Shown here piece after piece: positions 17,793 through 28,261 of a DNA stretch of 64,000 nucleotides; within the stretch, counting starts at the first letter, position 1, and each line of letters starts with the position of its first letter. Source of the stretch: Arthrobacter sp. APC 3897. Its GTDB lineage: Bacteria > Actinomycetota > Actinomycetes > Actinomycetales > Micrococcaceae. The position numbers were made by a program, and so were the translations under genes. The notes beneath the pieces were generated by a model, which was not told the origin of the DNA, did not search any database, and saw nothing but the letters and a program-made list of their open reading frames with translations. Where the stretch lies: positions 1 to 64,000 of the forward strand of contig NZ_JASDDG010000011.1 of NCBI RefSeq assembly GCF_030407495.1. The letters are read 5' to 3'.

Positions 17793-18989
17793 TTACTTCA
17801 GGAAGTCAGGGACATCCAGGTCATCATTGCGTCCAGTGGACAGATCCGGCTCCACGACTGCGGGCAGGTCCACATCGAAGCCTGCATCGGCAGGAACATC
17901 ACTGCGCTGGGTGGAGCGCTGCGACCATGCCGACAGCCCTGCGGAAGCAGGCGCGGCGGCTGCGTAGCCGCCGGCGGCCGGTGCACTGGCCGGGGGCTGT
18001 GCAGGTTCGGCCGGCTTGTGCGAAACAGGCTGTGAGGTGACATCCACCTGGTCGAAGCCTGCCGCAATGACGGTAACGCGCGCTTCGTCACCGAGGGCGT
18101 CGTCAATAACGGCACCGAAGATGATGTTGGCTTCCGGGTGGGCAACTTCCTGCACCAGCCGCGCAGCCTCGTTGATCTCGAACAGGCCGAGGTCGGACCC
18201 GCCCTGGATGGAGAGCAGGACACCGTGGGCGCCGTCAATGGAGGCTTCCAGCAGCGGCGACGCAATGGCCAGCTCAGCGGCCTTGACGGCACGGTCCTCA
18301 CCGCGTGCGGAACCGATACCCATGAGGGCGGAACCTGCACCCTGCATGACGGACTTGACGTCGGCGAAGTCGAGGTTGATCAGACCCGGCGTGGTAATCA
18401 GGTCGGTAATGCCCTGCACACCGGAGAGCAGCACCTGGTCAGCGGAGCGGAAGGCGTCCAGCATGGAGACGTTCCGGTCGCTGATGGAGAGCAGACGGTC
18501 ATTCGGGATGACGATCAGCGTGTCGACTTCGTCGCGCAGCGTATCGATGCCGGACTCGGCCTGGTTGGACCGGCGGCGGCCTTCGAAGGTGAACGGACGC
18601 GTCACGACGCCGATGGTCAGGGCACCCAGGGACCGGGCAATGCGGGCCACGACGGGCGCGCCGCCGGTGCCGGTGCCGCCGCCCTCGCCGGCGGTAACGA
18701 AGACCATGTCAGCCCCGCGCAGGACTTCCTCGATCTCTTCGGCGTGGTCCTCGGCGGCCTTGCGGCCCACCTCGGGATCCGCGCCGGCGCCCAGGCCACG
18801 CGTCAGCTCGCGGCCGACGTCGAGCTTCACGTCGGCGTCGCTCATCAGCAGCGCCTGCGCATCGGTGTTGATGGCGATAAACTCCACGCCTCGGAGTCCG
18901 ACATCAATCATCCGGTTTACGGCGTTCACGCCACCGCCGCCGATGCCGACGACCTTGATGACGGCCAAGTAATTCTGCGGTGCTGCCAC
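17793..18989 (-). CDS. ftsZ: Cell division GTPase FtsZ
   Basis: Tubulin-like GTPase that forms the Z ring. The 398-residue product begins at GTG 18989 ([20 protein letters not shown]), the start usual for this group; an in-frame extension of 28 codons upstream is not conserved in kind and was rejected. The GTP-binding signature [15 protein letters not shown] lies near residues 102-116, and the T7 synergy loop [11 protein letters not shown] near 204-214. A variable linker (about 320-380, Pro/Ala rich) leads to the C-terminal peptide [10 protein letters not shown], the conserved docking tail for SepF and FtsW. It stands 227 bp downstream of ftsQ with its own promoter region. Confidence 0.97.
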   Translation of the reverse strand: MAAPQNYLAVIKVVGIGGGGVNAVNRMIDVGLRGVEFIAINTDAQALLMSDADVKLDVGRELTRGLGAGADPEVGRKAAEDHAEEIEEVLRGADMVFVTAGEGGGTGTGGAPVVARIARSLGALTIGVVTRPFTFEGRRRSNQAESGIDTLRDEVDTLIVIPNDRLLSISDRNVSMLDAFRSADQVLLSGVQGITDLITTPGLINLDFADVKSVMQGAGSALMGIGSARGEDRAVKAAELAIASPLLEASIDGAHGVLLSIQGGSDLGLFEINEAARLVQEVAHPEANIIFGAVIDDALGDEARVTVIAAGFDQVDVTSQPVSHKPAEPAQPPASAPAAGGYAAAAPASAGLSAWSQRSTQRSDVPADAGFDVDLPAVVEPDLSTGRNDDLDVPDFLK

Positions 18990-19216
18990 GTCCTGTGTCC
19001 CTTGTTCGAATCTGTGCAACTGATCAATTGTGGCCGGATTTTTCCGGCCGAAAACCTTGAACCTGACCTGCAACGTTCAACCCGAAACCCTAAGCTTTCA
19101 GTTGAAGGTTATAGTTATGTCAAGTAATCCTCTACCAGTGACGCTATGGGGCGAAAACTGGTTCTGCAATTACCTCTGCCGCGTGTCGGATTTTTCTTTC
19201 CCGCAAGAGAAGAAAA
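18990..19216 (-). promoter_or_regulatory. ftsZ upstream regulatory region
   Basis: 227-bp ftsQ-ftsZ gap, clearly more AT-rich than its surroundings. On the minus strand it holds TTGACA (19118-19123), TATAAC (19108-19113) and a TTCA-AC-TGAA dyad (19097-19106). A second pair of TTGAAC-like motifs lies closer to the gene. The two promoter hexamers are too close to belong to one promoter, so at least two overlapping elements are likely. Confidence 0.6.
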
Positions 19217-20149
19217 TCACCTCGTAACCGGAGCGCTTGGGGTGCTGACATCAAACACACTGATCGGCGGATCCTTGGGCGGCATCAGAAGCAGGGCTTC
19301 CAAAACACGCGCCTTGGCCACATTGGATTCGGCGCTCCCCCAGAATACCGTCTGCCCGTTGAGCAGCTGAAGTTCCACTGAATCGACGGATGTCGCCGAC
19401 GCGTGGTCCAGCTGGGCGAGAACATTTTCCGGCAGCACGGACAGGACCGAGGTCACCGTACTGAAGACTGCATTGTTCACCGCTTCGCTGCCGCCGTCGA
19501 TCAGCGGCAGCCTGGCCTCGGCACGGTTGGCCGCAGTGCCGATCACCAGCCCGTCTTCATCAATCAGCGAAAACGCATTTCCGGTCTGCAGGACCGCCAC
19601 CGGAACGCGTTCCGTGATGCTCACGATAATCTCGGACGGGGGCACGGCCACGACGTCCACTCCGGCGACCTCCGGCCGGTCCGCGAGCAGCCCGGCGACG
19701 TCGTCGTCACTAATCGTGGTCAGCGGCTCGCCCATGAGCGGCTGAAGGGCACGGTGAACCTCGTCCTCGGCCAGCAGCGAGTTTCCCTGGACTGTTACGG
19801 TCTTCAGGGCCAGTGCCGGAGACAGAAAGAGGAAAGCCAGAAAAGCACCCAGCAGAACAACAGCAGTCACCACTGACACCAGCAGCCACCGGCGGCGCCT
19901 GCGAGGGGGCGGTTCGGGAAACGCCAGCACCGTGGCGGTCACCAGTTCCCCGTTTCCGGAGCCCGTTTCCGTCCCCGTGCGGCCCCCGGGTTCTTCGGCA
20001 GCAGGGGCAGTCCTTCCGGCGCCCCCGTGCAGCCTCCGCTCCCGCTGGACGGGATCCCCGTAGCCTGCTGCACGCCGGACCGACGAGTGTCCGCTGCCGC
20101 CGTGACGGATGGGACCCGCGTCTGGCCGCCGGGGTTTTTTGCTAGCCAC
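19217..20149 (-). CDS. ftsQ: Divisome protein FtsQ
   Basis: Bitopic membrane protein linking FtsZ-side and wall-synthesis parts of the divisome. 310 residues from GTG 20149, which overlaps the end of murC by 8 nt and has SD AAGGA 6 nt upstream. Cytoplasmic N-terminal tail of about 90 residues, basic and Pro/Arg rich; one membrane helix after PPPRRRRRW; POTRA domain immediately outside (LKTVTVQGNSLLAEDEVHRAL); then the beta domain to the C-terminus (LPLIDGG near 250). The cytoplasmic tail is long compared with E. coli FtsQ (about 25 residues), as usual in actinobacteria. No ddl or murB lies beside it. Confidence 0.93.
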   Translation of the reverse strand: MASKKPRRPDAGPIRHGGSGHSSVRRAAGYGDPVQRERRLHGGAGRTAPAAEEPGGRTGTETGSGNGELVTATVLAFPEPPPRRRRRWLLVSVVTAVVLLGAFLAFLFLSPALALKTVTVQGNSLLAEDEVHRALQPLMGEPLTTISDDDVAGLLADRPEVAGVDVVAVPPSEIIVSITERVPVAVLQTGNAFSLIDEDGLVIGTAANRAEARLPLIDGGSEAVNNAVFSTVTSVLSVLPENVLAQLDHASATSVDSVELQLLNGQTVFWGSAESNVAKARVLEALLLMPPKDPPISVFDVSTPSAPVTR

Positions 20150-21569
20150 GGAGTTCCTTCCGCAGCTCGGGCTCGGCCGCGTCCGTCCTGGCGAGTTCCT
20201 GCACCAGGTCCGCACCGTACCGGGTGACGTCTCCGGCACCCACCGTAAGGATGATGTCCCCCGGTGCGGCACGGCGGCAAATATCCCGTACGGCCTGCCC
20301 GGCGTCCGGCGCGTAGCCTCCGGGCCGGCTCACCTTGGCGGAAATCACCTCGCTGGTCACTCCGGGCACCGGATCCTCGCGGGCCGCATAAATGTCCAGC
20401 ACCGTGGCGGTGTCCGCCCGTTCCAGAGCGGCGGCAAATTCCTCCGCGAAGGCCAGTGTCCGGCTAAACAGGTGCGGCTGGAACAACACGTGGACGCGGT
20501 GGTCCCCGGCAACGGTGCGCGCCGCGTCCAGCGCAGCCACCAGCTCAGTGGGATGATGCGCGTAGTCATCGAAGACCCGCACGCCGCGCATCGCGCCTTT
20601 GGCTTCGAAGCGTCGTGCCGCGCCGGAAAAGACTGCCAGCCCTGCCGCGGCCAGGGCCGGGTCCACTCCCAGTCCAAGCCCGACAGCGAACGCGGCGGCG
20701 GCATTGCGGATGTTATGCGCGCCGGGGACCATCAGCCGCAGTTCCTGCTCGCAGTCCAGGCCGTCCAGGCTGAAACGCAGGATCGACACCGAACCGCTGG
20801 CGAGCGGCCGCGTGTCAGTGATCCGGATGTCGGCGCTCTCGCTGTAGCCGTAGGTGCACACCCGGGCGGCACCGGAGCGGCGCACCACGTCCGCTGCTCC
20901 GGGATCGTCCGCACAAGCCACCAGCAGGCCGTCTGCCGGCAGGAGCCGGACAAACCTGTCGAAGGAGGCGAAAACTGCTTCCTCGGTACCGTAATGGTCC
21001 AAATGATCGGCCTCAACGTTGGTGAGGACGGAAATCTGCGGCCGGTAGTTCAGGAAAGAGCCGTCCGACTCGTCGGCCTCGGCAACGAACACCCTGCCGC
21101 TTCCAAAGGCGGCGTTCACGCCCAGTGCCGCCACGTCTCCGCCGATCGCGAAAGAGGGATCCAGGCCTGCTTCACGCAGGAGGACAGTCACCATGGCAGT
21201 GGTGGTGGTTTTGCCGTGGGTTCCGGCGACGGCCACCACGTCCTGCGTCCCCATAGCCGCGGCCAGCGCCTCGGAGCGGTGAATGACGCGCAGGCCCAGT
21301 TCACGGGCAGCAGCGAGTTCGGGGTTGTCGGGGCGGATAGCGGTGGACACCACCACGGTATCCGCGCCCTGTACATTGGCCGCGTCCTGGCCCACGAATA
21401 CCGAGGCGCCCAGGGCTTCCAAAGCCCGCAGCCCGGCGGAGTCCCGCGAGTCCGAGCCGGACACAGAAACGCCCCGGCCGATCATTACCCGGGCGACAGC
21501 GGACATGCCTGCACCGCCCAGGCCGATGAAGTGCACCCGGCCGAGCTCGGAAAGATTCAGGGTGCTCAT
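20142..21569 (-). CDS. murC: UDP-N-acetylmuramate--L-alanine ligase
   Basis: Adds L-Ala to UDP-MurNAc, the first stem-peptide step. The 475-residue protein starts at ATG 21569, overlapping the murG stop as ATGA. Motifs: the Rossmann glycine loop [17 protein letters not shown], the ATP loop [12 protein letters not shown], the Mur-ligase metal/substrate region [14 protein letters not shown], and the C-terminal [10 protein letters not shown] and FQPHLFSRT segments typical of MurC. The in-frame extension upstream runs inside murG and is not used. It follows murG and precedes ftsQ in the usual actinobacterial dcw order. Confidence 0.97.
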   Translation of the reverse strand: MSTLNLSELGRVHFIGLGGAGMSAVARVMIGRGVSVSGSDSRDSAGLRALEALGASVFVGQDAANVQGADTVVVSTAIRPDNPELAAARELGLRVIHRSEALAAAMGTQDVVAVAGTHGKTTTTAMVTVLLREAGLDPSFAIGGDVAALGVNAAFGSGRVFVAEADESDGSFLNYRPQISVLTNVEADHLDHYGTEEAVFASFDRFVRLLPADGLLVACADDPGAADVVRRSGAARVCTYGYSESADIRITDTRPLASGSVSILRFSLDGLDCEQELRLMVPGAHNIRNAAAAFAVGLGLGVDPALAAAGLAVFSGAARRFEAKGAMRGVRVFDDYAHHPTELVAALDAARTVAGDHRVHVLFQPHLFSRTLAFAEEFAAALERADTATVLDIYAAREDPVPGVTSEVISAKVSRPGGYAPDAGQAVRDICRRAAPGDIILTVGAGDVTRYGADLVQELARTDAAEPELRKELRG

Positions 21570-22675
21570 GCTCGTGACCTTACCTTCGCTTCGAGGATAA
21601 ACTCTGCCATCCGCCGGTCCGCGTCGCGGATTCCCTGAGCTGACGAAGCTGCCGACATGGCTTCCAGCGCCGCGGGATCCGCCAGCAAAGGTATCAGCCG
21701 GTCCGATATCCACTGTGCCGTGAAGAGTGTGTCCGCAACCACCAGCGCTCCCCCGGCAGACGCCAGACCGGCCGCGTTGAGTGCCTGTTCCCCGTTGCCG
21801 TGCGGCAGCGGAACCAGCACGGCGGGCAGGCCGACTGCGCTGATTTCACAGACCGTACCGGCGCCGGAGCGGGCGAGCAGAAGGTCAGCAGCGGCGTAGG
21901 CCTGTTCCATCCCGTCCACATACTCGACCTGGCGGTAAAGCGGCGCCGACAGCGGCGTACCTTCGGAGGTCAGAAGCTGCTTGCCCCGTCCGGTGATGTG
22001 CAGGGTCTGAATGCCCGCTTCCGCGAGGGCCGGCAGCGCCGCCTCAACGGCACGGTTGATGCTGGCTGCTCCGGAAGAGCCGCCGGTCACCACCAGGGTT
22101 GGACGGTCCTGGTCCAGTCCCAGCGCTGTGCGTGCGCCGGCACGCGCCCGGCTGCGGTCCAGTCCGGAAATTTCGCGGCGCATCGGCATGCCCACCAGTT
22201 GCGCGCGGGGCAGCTTGGTCTGCGCAAAGGCGGTGCCGACGACGTCGGCGAACCGTGCGCCCACGCGGTTGGCGAGTCCGGGACGGGCATTGGCCTCGTG
22301 CACGATGATCGGCAGTTTCCGCCGGCGGGCGGCAAGATACACCGGCGTGGACACGTAACCGCCAACTCCCACGACGACGTCGGCCGCTGCCTCGTCCAGA
22401 ATCGCACCGGCCTGGCGCACGGCCTGCACGAGCCTGCCGGGCAGCCGGACCAGGTCGCCGCCGGGTTTGCGAGGCATCGGGACCCGGTCGATGAAGGCCA
22501 GCTCAAACCCTGCGGCCGGAACCAGCCGGGTCTCCATGCCTGCGGCGGTGCCCACCACCTTGATGCGGGACTCCGGCGCGGACTCCTGCACAGCGCGCGC
22601 CACCGCAAGGAGCGGGCTGATGTGCCCGGCGGTGCCGCCACCGGCGAGGACGAGGGAAAGGGGACGTTGTGTCAT
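21566..22675 (-). CDS. murG: UDP-GlcNAc transferase MurG
   Basis: Glycosyltransferase (GT28) on the cytoplasmic face of the membrane; it adds GlcNAc to lipid I to give lipid II. The 369-residue product has the N-domain loop [10 protein letters not shown] near residue 11, the membrane-contact region around [29 protein letters not shown], the UDP-GlcNAc loop [15 protein letters not shown] and the acceptor signature [16 protein letters not shown] with the [18 protein letters not shown] stretch. It overlaps ftsW upstream by 4 nt (ATGA) and murC downstream by 4 nt. Confidence 0.97.
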   Translation of the reverse strand: MTQRPLSLVLAGGGTAGHISPLLAVARAVQESAPESRIKVVGTAAGMETRLVPAAGFELAFIDRVPMPRKPGGDLVRLPGRLVQAVRQAGAILDEAAADVVVGVGGYVSTPVYLAARRRKLPIIVHEANARPGLANRVGARFADVVGTAFAQTKLPRAQLVGMPMRREISGLDRSRARAGARTALGLDQDRPTLVVTGGSSGAASINRAVEAALPALAEAGIQTLHITGRGKQLLTSEGTPLSAPLYRQVEYVDGMEQAYAAADLLLARSGAGTVCEISAVGLPAVLVPLPHGNGEQALNAAGLASAGGALVVADTLFTAQWISDRLIPLLADPAALEAMSAASSAQGIRDADRRMAEFILEAKVRSRA

Positions 22676-24069
22676 GGAGCTGATGGTTCACTTTCAGGAA
22701 TTTTGTGTTCTGGGATTTTGCGGGCAAAGGAAAGCAGGACCCCCACGGCCGCCAGGGTGAAGGTGAGGGAAGAACCGCCGTAGGAGATAAAGGGCAGAGG
22801 CACGCCGATCACAGGCAGCAGTCCGGTCACCATGGCGATGTTCACGAACGCCTGGCCGATGATCCACACCAGGATGGACCCGCAGACAATCCGGATAAAC
22901 GGATCCGTGTGCCGCATGGTCATGCGGATGGTGGCAACCGCCAGGACACCGAAGAGCAGCACGATCAGGAGCGTGCCCAGCAGTCCGAATTCCTCGCCGA
23001 TGATTGCGAAAATGAAGTCGTTGTGGGCTTCGGGGATCCAGCTCCACTTCTGCCGGCTCTGTCCGATGCCCACGCCGAACCAGCCTCCGGAGGCCAGGGC
23101 GTACATGCCGGCGTTGGCCTGGTCGCAGAGCCCGGCCCCGCAGTCCTGTCCCAGCCAGGCGCTGATGCGCCCGGTGCGGTTTCCGCTGAGCATGGACATC
23201 AGGACGGCTCCGGCCCCTCCGGCAGCAACCAGCGCCGCCACGAACCGCAGCGGCGCCCCGGCAAAGAACAGGGCGGCGATCATGATCAATCCCATGATGA
23301 TGACGGTGCCGAGGTCCCTGCCCAGCAGGACCAGCCCGATCAGGAGGCCGCCGCCCGGAACCACCGGCACCAGGGCATGCTTCCATTCGGTCAGCAGCTT
23401 CTGCTTCGTGGAGAGCACGGAGGCGAACCAAACGGCCATCGCCAGTTTTGCCGCTTCCGAGGGCTGGCCCGTGAGGGGACCGATCTCGATCCAGTTCCGG
23501 TTGCCGCCGACCTCCTTGCCGATGCCCGGGATAAACACCAGGACCAGCAGGATGACGGCCCCCGCCAGAGCCACCCAGGCCAGTTTCCGGTACGTCCGCG
23601 GACCAAGCCGGGACAGTACCAGCATGGCCAGGATTCCCAATGCCGCGAAAAGAGCCTGTTTCATGAAGAAGCCGAAGGTGCTGCCCGCGGATTCTCCGGC
23701 CGAGGCCGCAATGGATTCCACGGAGGACGCGGAAAGCACCATCATCAGGCCGATGGCCGTCAGGGCCAGGGCTGCGCCGAGGATGGTGTAGTAAGCAGAT
23801 CCCGTGGCTTTGCGGCGGCTGCCTTCAAGCACGATGATGCCGCGTTCCAGCAGCGAGGGACTCTTGTCCGGGGCGGCATTCTTACGCGCACCCCGGCCGC
23901 GGGTCTTGCCTGCGGCCGCCGGAACCGACGGAGCAGCTGCTCCGGGCTTCCCTGTCCGTGAAGCGGGGCCGGTGGATGCCGGGGGTGTGGATGCCGGGGA
24001 TGTTTGCGGTGTTTGGCGCTTGGACCGGAGTACGGGCTTCCGGGGCTTCCCTGAGGGCGTAGTGACCAT
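22672..24069 (-). CDS. ftsW: Septal peptidoglycan polymerase FtsW
   Basis: SEDS-family lipid II glycosyltransferase that works with FtsI at the septum. The 465-residue product has a cytoplasmic tail of about 90 residues rich in Pro/Ala/Lys, then about ten membrane segments. SEDS signatures seen: [34 protein letters not shown] (the catalytic Asp region), [20 protein letters not shown] and [16 protein letters not shown], ending [13 protein letters not shown]. The start follows the murD stop directly (TAGATG), and the stop overlaps murG. Confidence 0.96.
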   Translation of the reverse strand: MVTTPSGKPRKPVLRSKRQTPQTSPASTPPASTGPASRTGKPGAAAPSVPAAAGKTRGRGARKNAAPDKSPSLLERGIIVLEGSRRKATGSAYYTILGAALALTAIGLMMVLSASSVESIAASAGESAGSTFGFFMKQALFAALGILAMLVLSRLGPRTYRKLAWVALAGAVILLVLVFIPGIGKEVGGNRNWIEIGPLTGQPSEAAKLAMAVWFASVLSTKQKLLTEWKHALVPVVPGGGLLIGLVLLGRDLGTVIIMGLIMIAALFFAGAPLRFVAALVAAGGAGAVLMSMLSGNRTGRISAWLGQDCGAGLCDQANAGMYALASGGWFGVGIGQSRQKWSWIPEAHNDFIFAIIGEEFGLLGTLLIVLLFGVLAVATIRMTMRHTDPFIRIVCGSILVWIIGQAFVNIAMVTGLLPVIGVPLPFISYGGSSLTFTLAAVGVLLSFARKIPEHKIPESEPSAP

Positions 24070-25632
24070 CTAGGGCTCCTTAGGAGTCTGCGCCTGTCCT
24101 TCCACGTACCCGCGGACGGCCTCGATGAAAGCGTCCCCGCGGTGCGCGTAGGACGCGAACTGATCCATGGACGCTGCTGCAGGCGCCATCAGGACTGTAT
24201 CTCCCGGCTGCGCTTCAGCGGCGGCGGCTGCAACGGCCGAAACCATCACGTCCTCACCGCTTACCGCCGAAGCAGCGGCATCCGTTCCACCAGTGTGCGG
24301 GGGAACGGCATCGATCACCCGGACGTTGGGCGCGTGTCGCGCCAACGCATCCCGGAGGTCCGAGGAGTCCGCACCGATCAGCACCACGGAACGCAGGCGG
24401 GACGCATTGTCCCGGACCAGGTCTGCGTAATGGACACCCTTTGACAGCCCTCCGGCGATCCACACCACCGAGGTGAAGGCAGACAGGGACGCCGACGCGG
24501 CGTGCGGATTGGTGGCCTTTGAATCATTGATCCACAGGATGTCATTGAGGCGGGCAACCGGCTGGATGCGGTGGTCTCCGGGCGCATAGGTCCGAAGCCC
24601 GTCCCGTACCGCCACCGGCTCAACGCCGTAGGCCCGGACCAGGGCCGCGGCGGCCAGGGCGTTGGCCACCATGTGCCGGGGCGCGTATTCGCCGAGATCG
24701 GACATGGAAGCGAGCTCGGCCGCGGAATCCTTGCGCTGCTCGATGAAGGCGCGGTCCACCAGCAGGTTCTCCACCATTCCCACCATGGAGACCGACGGCA
24801 TGCCGGTGGTGAAGCCGACGGCGCGGCAACCTTCAACAACGTCGGCTTCCTCGACCATGTGCTCGGTCTCGGTCTGCTCGGCGTTGTAGATGCAGGCAAC
24901 CTGCGTGTTCTCGTAGATCTTGGCTTTGTCGGCTTTGTAAGCCTCATAGGAGCCGTGCCAGTCCACGTGGTCTTCGGCAATGTTCAGGCACACGCTGGCC
25001 AGCGGAGAGATGGAATGCGTCCAGTGCAGCTGGAAGGAAGACAGTTCCACGGCGAGGACGTCATAGCCCTGCGGATCGCGAATGGCATCCAGGATGGGGG
25101 TTCCCACGTTTCCGGCAGCAATGGCGCGCAGTCCGGCGGCGCGCAGCATGCTTTCGGTCATCGAAACCGTGGTGGTCTTGCCGTTGGTGCCGGTGATGGT
25201 CAGCCACTGGGCGGTCTTGCGGCCTTCGCGGATGCGGACCCGCCAGGCCAGTTCGACGTCGCCCCACACCGGGATGCCGGCGTCAGCTGCCGCCCGCATC
25301 AGCGGATGGGCCGGGCTGAAGCCGGGCGAGGTGACGACCAGCTCTGCCGGCTCGCCGTCAACGGCGGGCAGGGCTTCTGCATGGTCGGCGCCCAGCAGGA
25401 CGTCGGCTGCTCCCACGATCCGCAGGGTGTCGGCCTTCGCCCGGTTTTCCTCTGTGTCCCGGGCGTCAACCACCACCACCCGGGCGCCGAGCTCGATCAG
25501 GGTGTCGGCCGCGGAGAACCCGGAGAGACCGATACCCGTGACAACAACGCGCAGTCCGCGCCAGGGCGCATCCCACGTGGTCAGTTCGTCCAGCCGGGTT
25601 GTCCCGGCGGCGGAGTCAGCTGCGTCGCTCAA
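24070..25632 (-). CDS. murD: UDP-MurNAc-L-alanine--D-glutamate ligase
   Basis: Adds D-Glu to UDP-MurNAc-L-Ala. Motifs: GLRVVVTGIGLSGFSAADTL at the N-terminal domain, ATP loop TITGTNGKTTTVSM, NIAEDHVDWHGS, and C-terminal NDSKATNPHA and WIAGGLSKG. The start is uncertain: TTG at 25632 overlaps the mraY stop as TTGA, in keeping with the 4-nt overlaps elsewhere in this operon, giving 520 residues. An ATG 15 nt further upstream (25647) is an alternative. About 20 extra residues before the Rossmann loop and a slightly long C-terminal insertion with Ala/Ser-rich sequence explain the length above the usual 450-500. Confidence 0.95.
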   Translation of the reverse strand: MSDAADSAAGTTRLDELTTWDAPWRGLRVVVTGIGLSGFSAADTLIELGARVVVVDARDTEENRAKADTLRIVGAADVLLGADHAEALPAVDGEPAELVVTSPGFSPAHPLMRAAADAGIPVWGDVELAWRVRIREGRKTAQWLTITGTNGKTTTVSMTESMLRAAGLRAIAAGNVGTPILDAIRDPQGYDVLAVELSSFQLHWTHSISPLASVCLNIAEDHVDWHGSYEAYKADKAKIYENTQVACIYNAEQTETEHMVEEADVVEGCRAVGFTTGMPSVSMVGMVENLLVDRAFIEQRKDSAAELASMSDLGEYAPRHMVANALAAAALVRAYGVEPVAVRDGLRTYAPGDHRIQPVARLNDILWINDSKATNPHAASASLSAFTSVVWIAGGLSKGVHYADLVRDNASRLRSVVLIGADSSDLRDALARHAPNVRVIDAVPPHTGGTDAAASAVSGEDVMVSAVAAAAAEAQPGDTVLMAPAAASMDQFASYAHRGDAFIEAVRGYVEGQAQTPKEP

Positions 25633-26732
25633 TTTCCTACCACCCATTCCGCATAGAAGATGCCAAGTGCCACGGCCACGCACAGTCCGGCGACGATCCA
25701 GAAACGGACCACGACCGTGACTTCAGCCCAGCCCTTGAGCTCAAAGTGGTGCTGCAGCGGCGCCATTTTGAAAACGCGTTTTCCGCCGCTGAGCTTGAAG
25801 TACCCCACCTGGATAATCACGGAAAGCGTGATGATCACGAAGAGCCCGGCCAGGATGACCAGCAGCAGTTCGGTGCGGGAAAGGATGGCGAACGCGGCAA
25901 TGGCCCCGCCGATGGCGAGGGAACCGGTGTCCCCCATGAAGATTTTGGCCGGCGAGGTGTTCCACCACAGGAAGCCCACCAGTGCGCCGGCCAGGGCGCC
26001 GGCCAGCAGGGCCAGGTCCATGGGGTCGCGGACTTCGTAGCAGACTGCTCCGGCATCGGGTGTCCCGCAGGTCTGGTTGGACTGCCAGAAGGCGATCAGG
26101 AAGTAGGCGCCGAACACCAGGATGGAGGCTCCCGCGGCCAGGCCGTCCAGTCCGTCCGCCAGGTTCACACCGTTGGTGGTTCCGGTGATGATGAGGTTGG
26201 CCCACAGGATGAAGAGGATGGCGCCGATCAGCGTGCCGGCGAAGGCCAGGTCAAGGCCGGTGTCCCGGATAAAGGAGATCTGCGTGGACGCGGGCGTCCG
26301 GCCCTGGTCGTTCGGGAAGTTCAGGGCCATGATGGCGAACGCAACCCCCACGAGGGTCTGCAGAATGATCTTCGCCTTGGCGTTCAGCCCCAGGCTGCGC
26401 TGGCGGGAGATTTTGGTGTAGTCGTCGATGAAGCCCACAAACCCCATTCCGACCATCAGGAACAGAAGCAGGAGTCCGGAGGCGGACGGGCCAAAACTGC
26501 CGGGGTTGATCGCGAAGCTGATGAGGTGCGTGATGAAGTAGGACGCAACCACTGAGGCCACGATGACGGCGCCGCCCATGGTGGGCGTGCCGCGCTTGGT
26601 GTGGTGCGAGGTCGGTCCGTCGTCGCGGACAAACTGGCCGTAGCTCTTCTTGACCAGGAAACGGATGAACAGGGGCGTGCCGGCAAAGGCAAGGACCAGA
26701 GCCAGTGAAGACCCGATGAGCAGGGAAACCAC
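25629..26732 (-). CDS. mraY: Phospho-N-acetylmuramoyl-pentapeptide transferase
   Basis: Integral membrane enzyme that moves phospho-MurNAc-pentapeptide onto undecaprenyl phosphate to give lipid I. 367 residues, about ten membrane helices. Signatures: YGQFVRDDGPTSHHTKRGTPTMGG (the conserved cytoplasmic loop), GFIDDYTKISRQRSLGLNAKAKI with the Asp pair, TNGVNLADGLDGLAAG, and FMGDTGSLAIGGA with the HHFELKGWAE C-terminal segment. The GTG start shares one base with the murF stop codon. Confidence 0.97.
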   Translation of the reverse strand: MVSLLIGSSLALVLAFAGTPLFIRFLVKKSYGQFVRDDGPTSHHTKRGTPTMGGAVIVASVVASYFITHLISFAINPGSFGPSASGLLLLFLMVGMGFVGFIDDYTKISRQRSLGLNAKAKIILQTLVGVAFAIMALNFPNDQGRTPASTQISFIRDTGLDLAFAGTLIGAILFILWANLIITGTTNGVNLADGLDGLAAGASILVFGAYFLIAFWQSNQTCGTPDAGAVCYEVRDPMDLALLAGALAGALVGFLWWNTSPAKIFMGDTGSLAIGGAIAAFAILSRTELLLVILAGLFVIITLSVIIQVGYFKLSGGKRVFKMAPLQHHFELKGWAEVTVVVRFWIVAGLCVAVALGIFYAEWVVGN

Positions 26733-28255
26733 TACTGGACGCCTCCGGCTTCCCCGGTAAGATCCGGGCTGGTGTGCTGCGGCGCTGAAGCCGGCGGCAG
26801 GGCGGTGGTTGAAGAGGGGGCGTTCAAAGCTATCCGATCACCGAGATGGCGCAGGGCTGCACCGTTTGAGGATTTGAAAAGGACGAGGTCTCCGGGCTGC
26901 AGCGACGATTCCAGGATGCGTTCGGCGTCTTCGGGGCTCTCCACGAAGACGGACTCATCGCCCCAGGAACCCTCCATGACTGCACCCGTATGCATGGCGC
27001 GCGCCCCTGTGCCCACCACTATGAGCTGAGAGATGTTCAGGCGGACTACATACCGGCCGATCGCGTCATGCTCATTGACCGAGGAATCCCCGAGCTCCAG
27101 CATTTCGCCCAGCACGGCCCAGGTACGCCGGCCCTGGCCCAGTTCGGCAAGGGTCCGAAGCGCCGCCCGCATGGATTCGGGGTTGGCGTTGTAGGCATCG
27201 TTGATGACTGTCACGCCGTCCGGGCGGTCGGTGCGTTCCATGCGCCAGCGGCTGGCGGCCTTCTGGCCGGACAATGCCGCGGCAATGCGCCCGGCCGGAA
27301 TGCCTGCTGCGAAAGCGGCGGCCGCAGCGGCCAGCAGGTTTGCGGTGTGATGGGCACCAATCAGGCCCGATTCCACCGGATATTCGCTTCCGTCAGGGAA
27401 CCGGAGGGTAAAGACGGGACGTCCCTGTTCATCGGTCCTGGCATCCACTGCGCGCACTGACGACTTGGCGCCGTGGGCTTCCTCGGGCGAGGACGTGAAG
27501 TACAGGATTTCGACGCCGGAACCGGCGCGATCAGTCATGGCAGCCACACGGATGTCGTCGGCGTTCAGGACGGCGGTGCCGCCCGGTGCCAGAGCCTCCA
27601 CCATCTCGCCCTTGGCGCGGGCGATGTTCTCCACGCCGCCGAATTCGCCGGCGTGGGCGGTTCCCACGCCGAGGACGACGCCGATGTCGGGCTTCACCAT
27701 GGAGGCCAGGTATTCAATGTGGCCGATGCCGGTGGCGCCCATTTCCATCACCAGGTAGCGGGTGCCGTAGCCCGCGCCGAAGATGGTCAGCGGAACGCCA
27801 ACTTCTCCGTTGTAGGAACCGACGGGAGCCACTGTCTCGCCTTCGGCGCGCAGGATTGCGGCCAGCAGGTCCTTTGTGGTGGTCTTACCTGCCGATCCGG
27901 TAATTCCGATGACCGTCAGCGGCGAGGATTCCCGCAGCCGGCGGACAATCTCCGCTGCCAGGGTGCCCATGGCCAGGACGGCATCCGGAACGAGAACCGC
28001 CGGGTAAACGGAGCCGGAAGCATCCTCGACGGGACGCTCCACGAGGGCCAGGACGGCACCGCGTTCAAAAGCCGCATCCACGAAGAGGTGGCCGTCTGAC
28101 GTTTCGCCGGGTTTGGCGATGAAGAGGGAGCCGGGAGAGGCTTCCCGGGAGTCGGTTGTGGCTGAATTCACGATCGTCCCGGATGCCTGTGCGGCTCCGC
28201 CGATGAGTTCGCCGCCCGTAATTGCCGCTATGTCTGCTGCGCTAAGTTCAATCAT
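26732..28255 (-). CDS. murF: UDP-MurNAc-tripeptide--D-Ala-D-Ala ligase
   Basis: Adds the D-Ala-D-Ala dipeptide to complete the pentapeptide. The 507-residue protein starts MIELSAADIAAITGGELIGG and carries the ATP loop GITGSAGKTTTKDLLAAIL, EMGATGIGHIEYLASMVKPDIG, GTAHAGEFGG and the C-terminal NDAYNANPESMRAAL with AVLGEMLELGD. The 6-nt gap to murE and the 1-nt overlap with mraY place it firmly in the dcw operon. The ddl gene that makes its D-Ala-D-Ala substrate is not in this window. Confidence 0.97.
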   Translation of the reverse strand: MIELSAADIAAITGGELIGGAAQASGTIVNSATTDSREASPGSLFIAKPGETSDGHLFVDAAFERGAVLALVERPVEDASGSVYPAVLVPDAVLAMGTLAAEIVRRLRESSPLTVIGITGSAGKTTTKDLLAAILRAEGETVAPVGSYNGEVGVPLTIFGAGYGTRYLVMEMGATGIGHIEYLASMVKPDIGVVLGVGTAHAGEFGGVENIARAKGEMVEALAPGGTAVLNADDIRVAAMTDRAGSGVEILYFTSSPEEAHGAKSSVRAVDARTDEQGRPVFTLRFPDGSEYPVESGLIGAHHTANLLAAAAAAFAAGIPAGRIAAALSGQKAASRWRMERTDRPDGVTVINDAYNANPESMRAALRTLAELGQGRRTWAVLGEMLELGDSSVNEHDAIGRYVVRLNISQLIVVGTGARAMHTGAVMEGSWGDESVFVESPEDAERILESSLQPGDLVLFKSSNGAALRHLGDRIALNAPSSTTALPPASAPQHTSPDLTGEAGGVQ

Positions 28256-28261
28256 GACGTC

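Noticed and set aside
20109-21638. 509-codon open frame opposite murC
   Set aside because: Same cause: antisense to murC with all Mur-ligase motifs intact on the minus strand; no plausible start signal or domain.
22705-23961. 418-codon open frame opposite ftsW
   Set aside because: Antisense shadow, highly charged and without hydrophobic or domain structure; ftsW is complete on the other strand.
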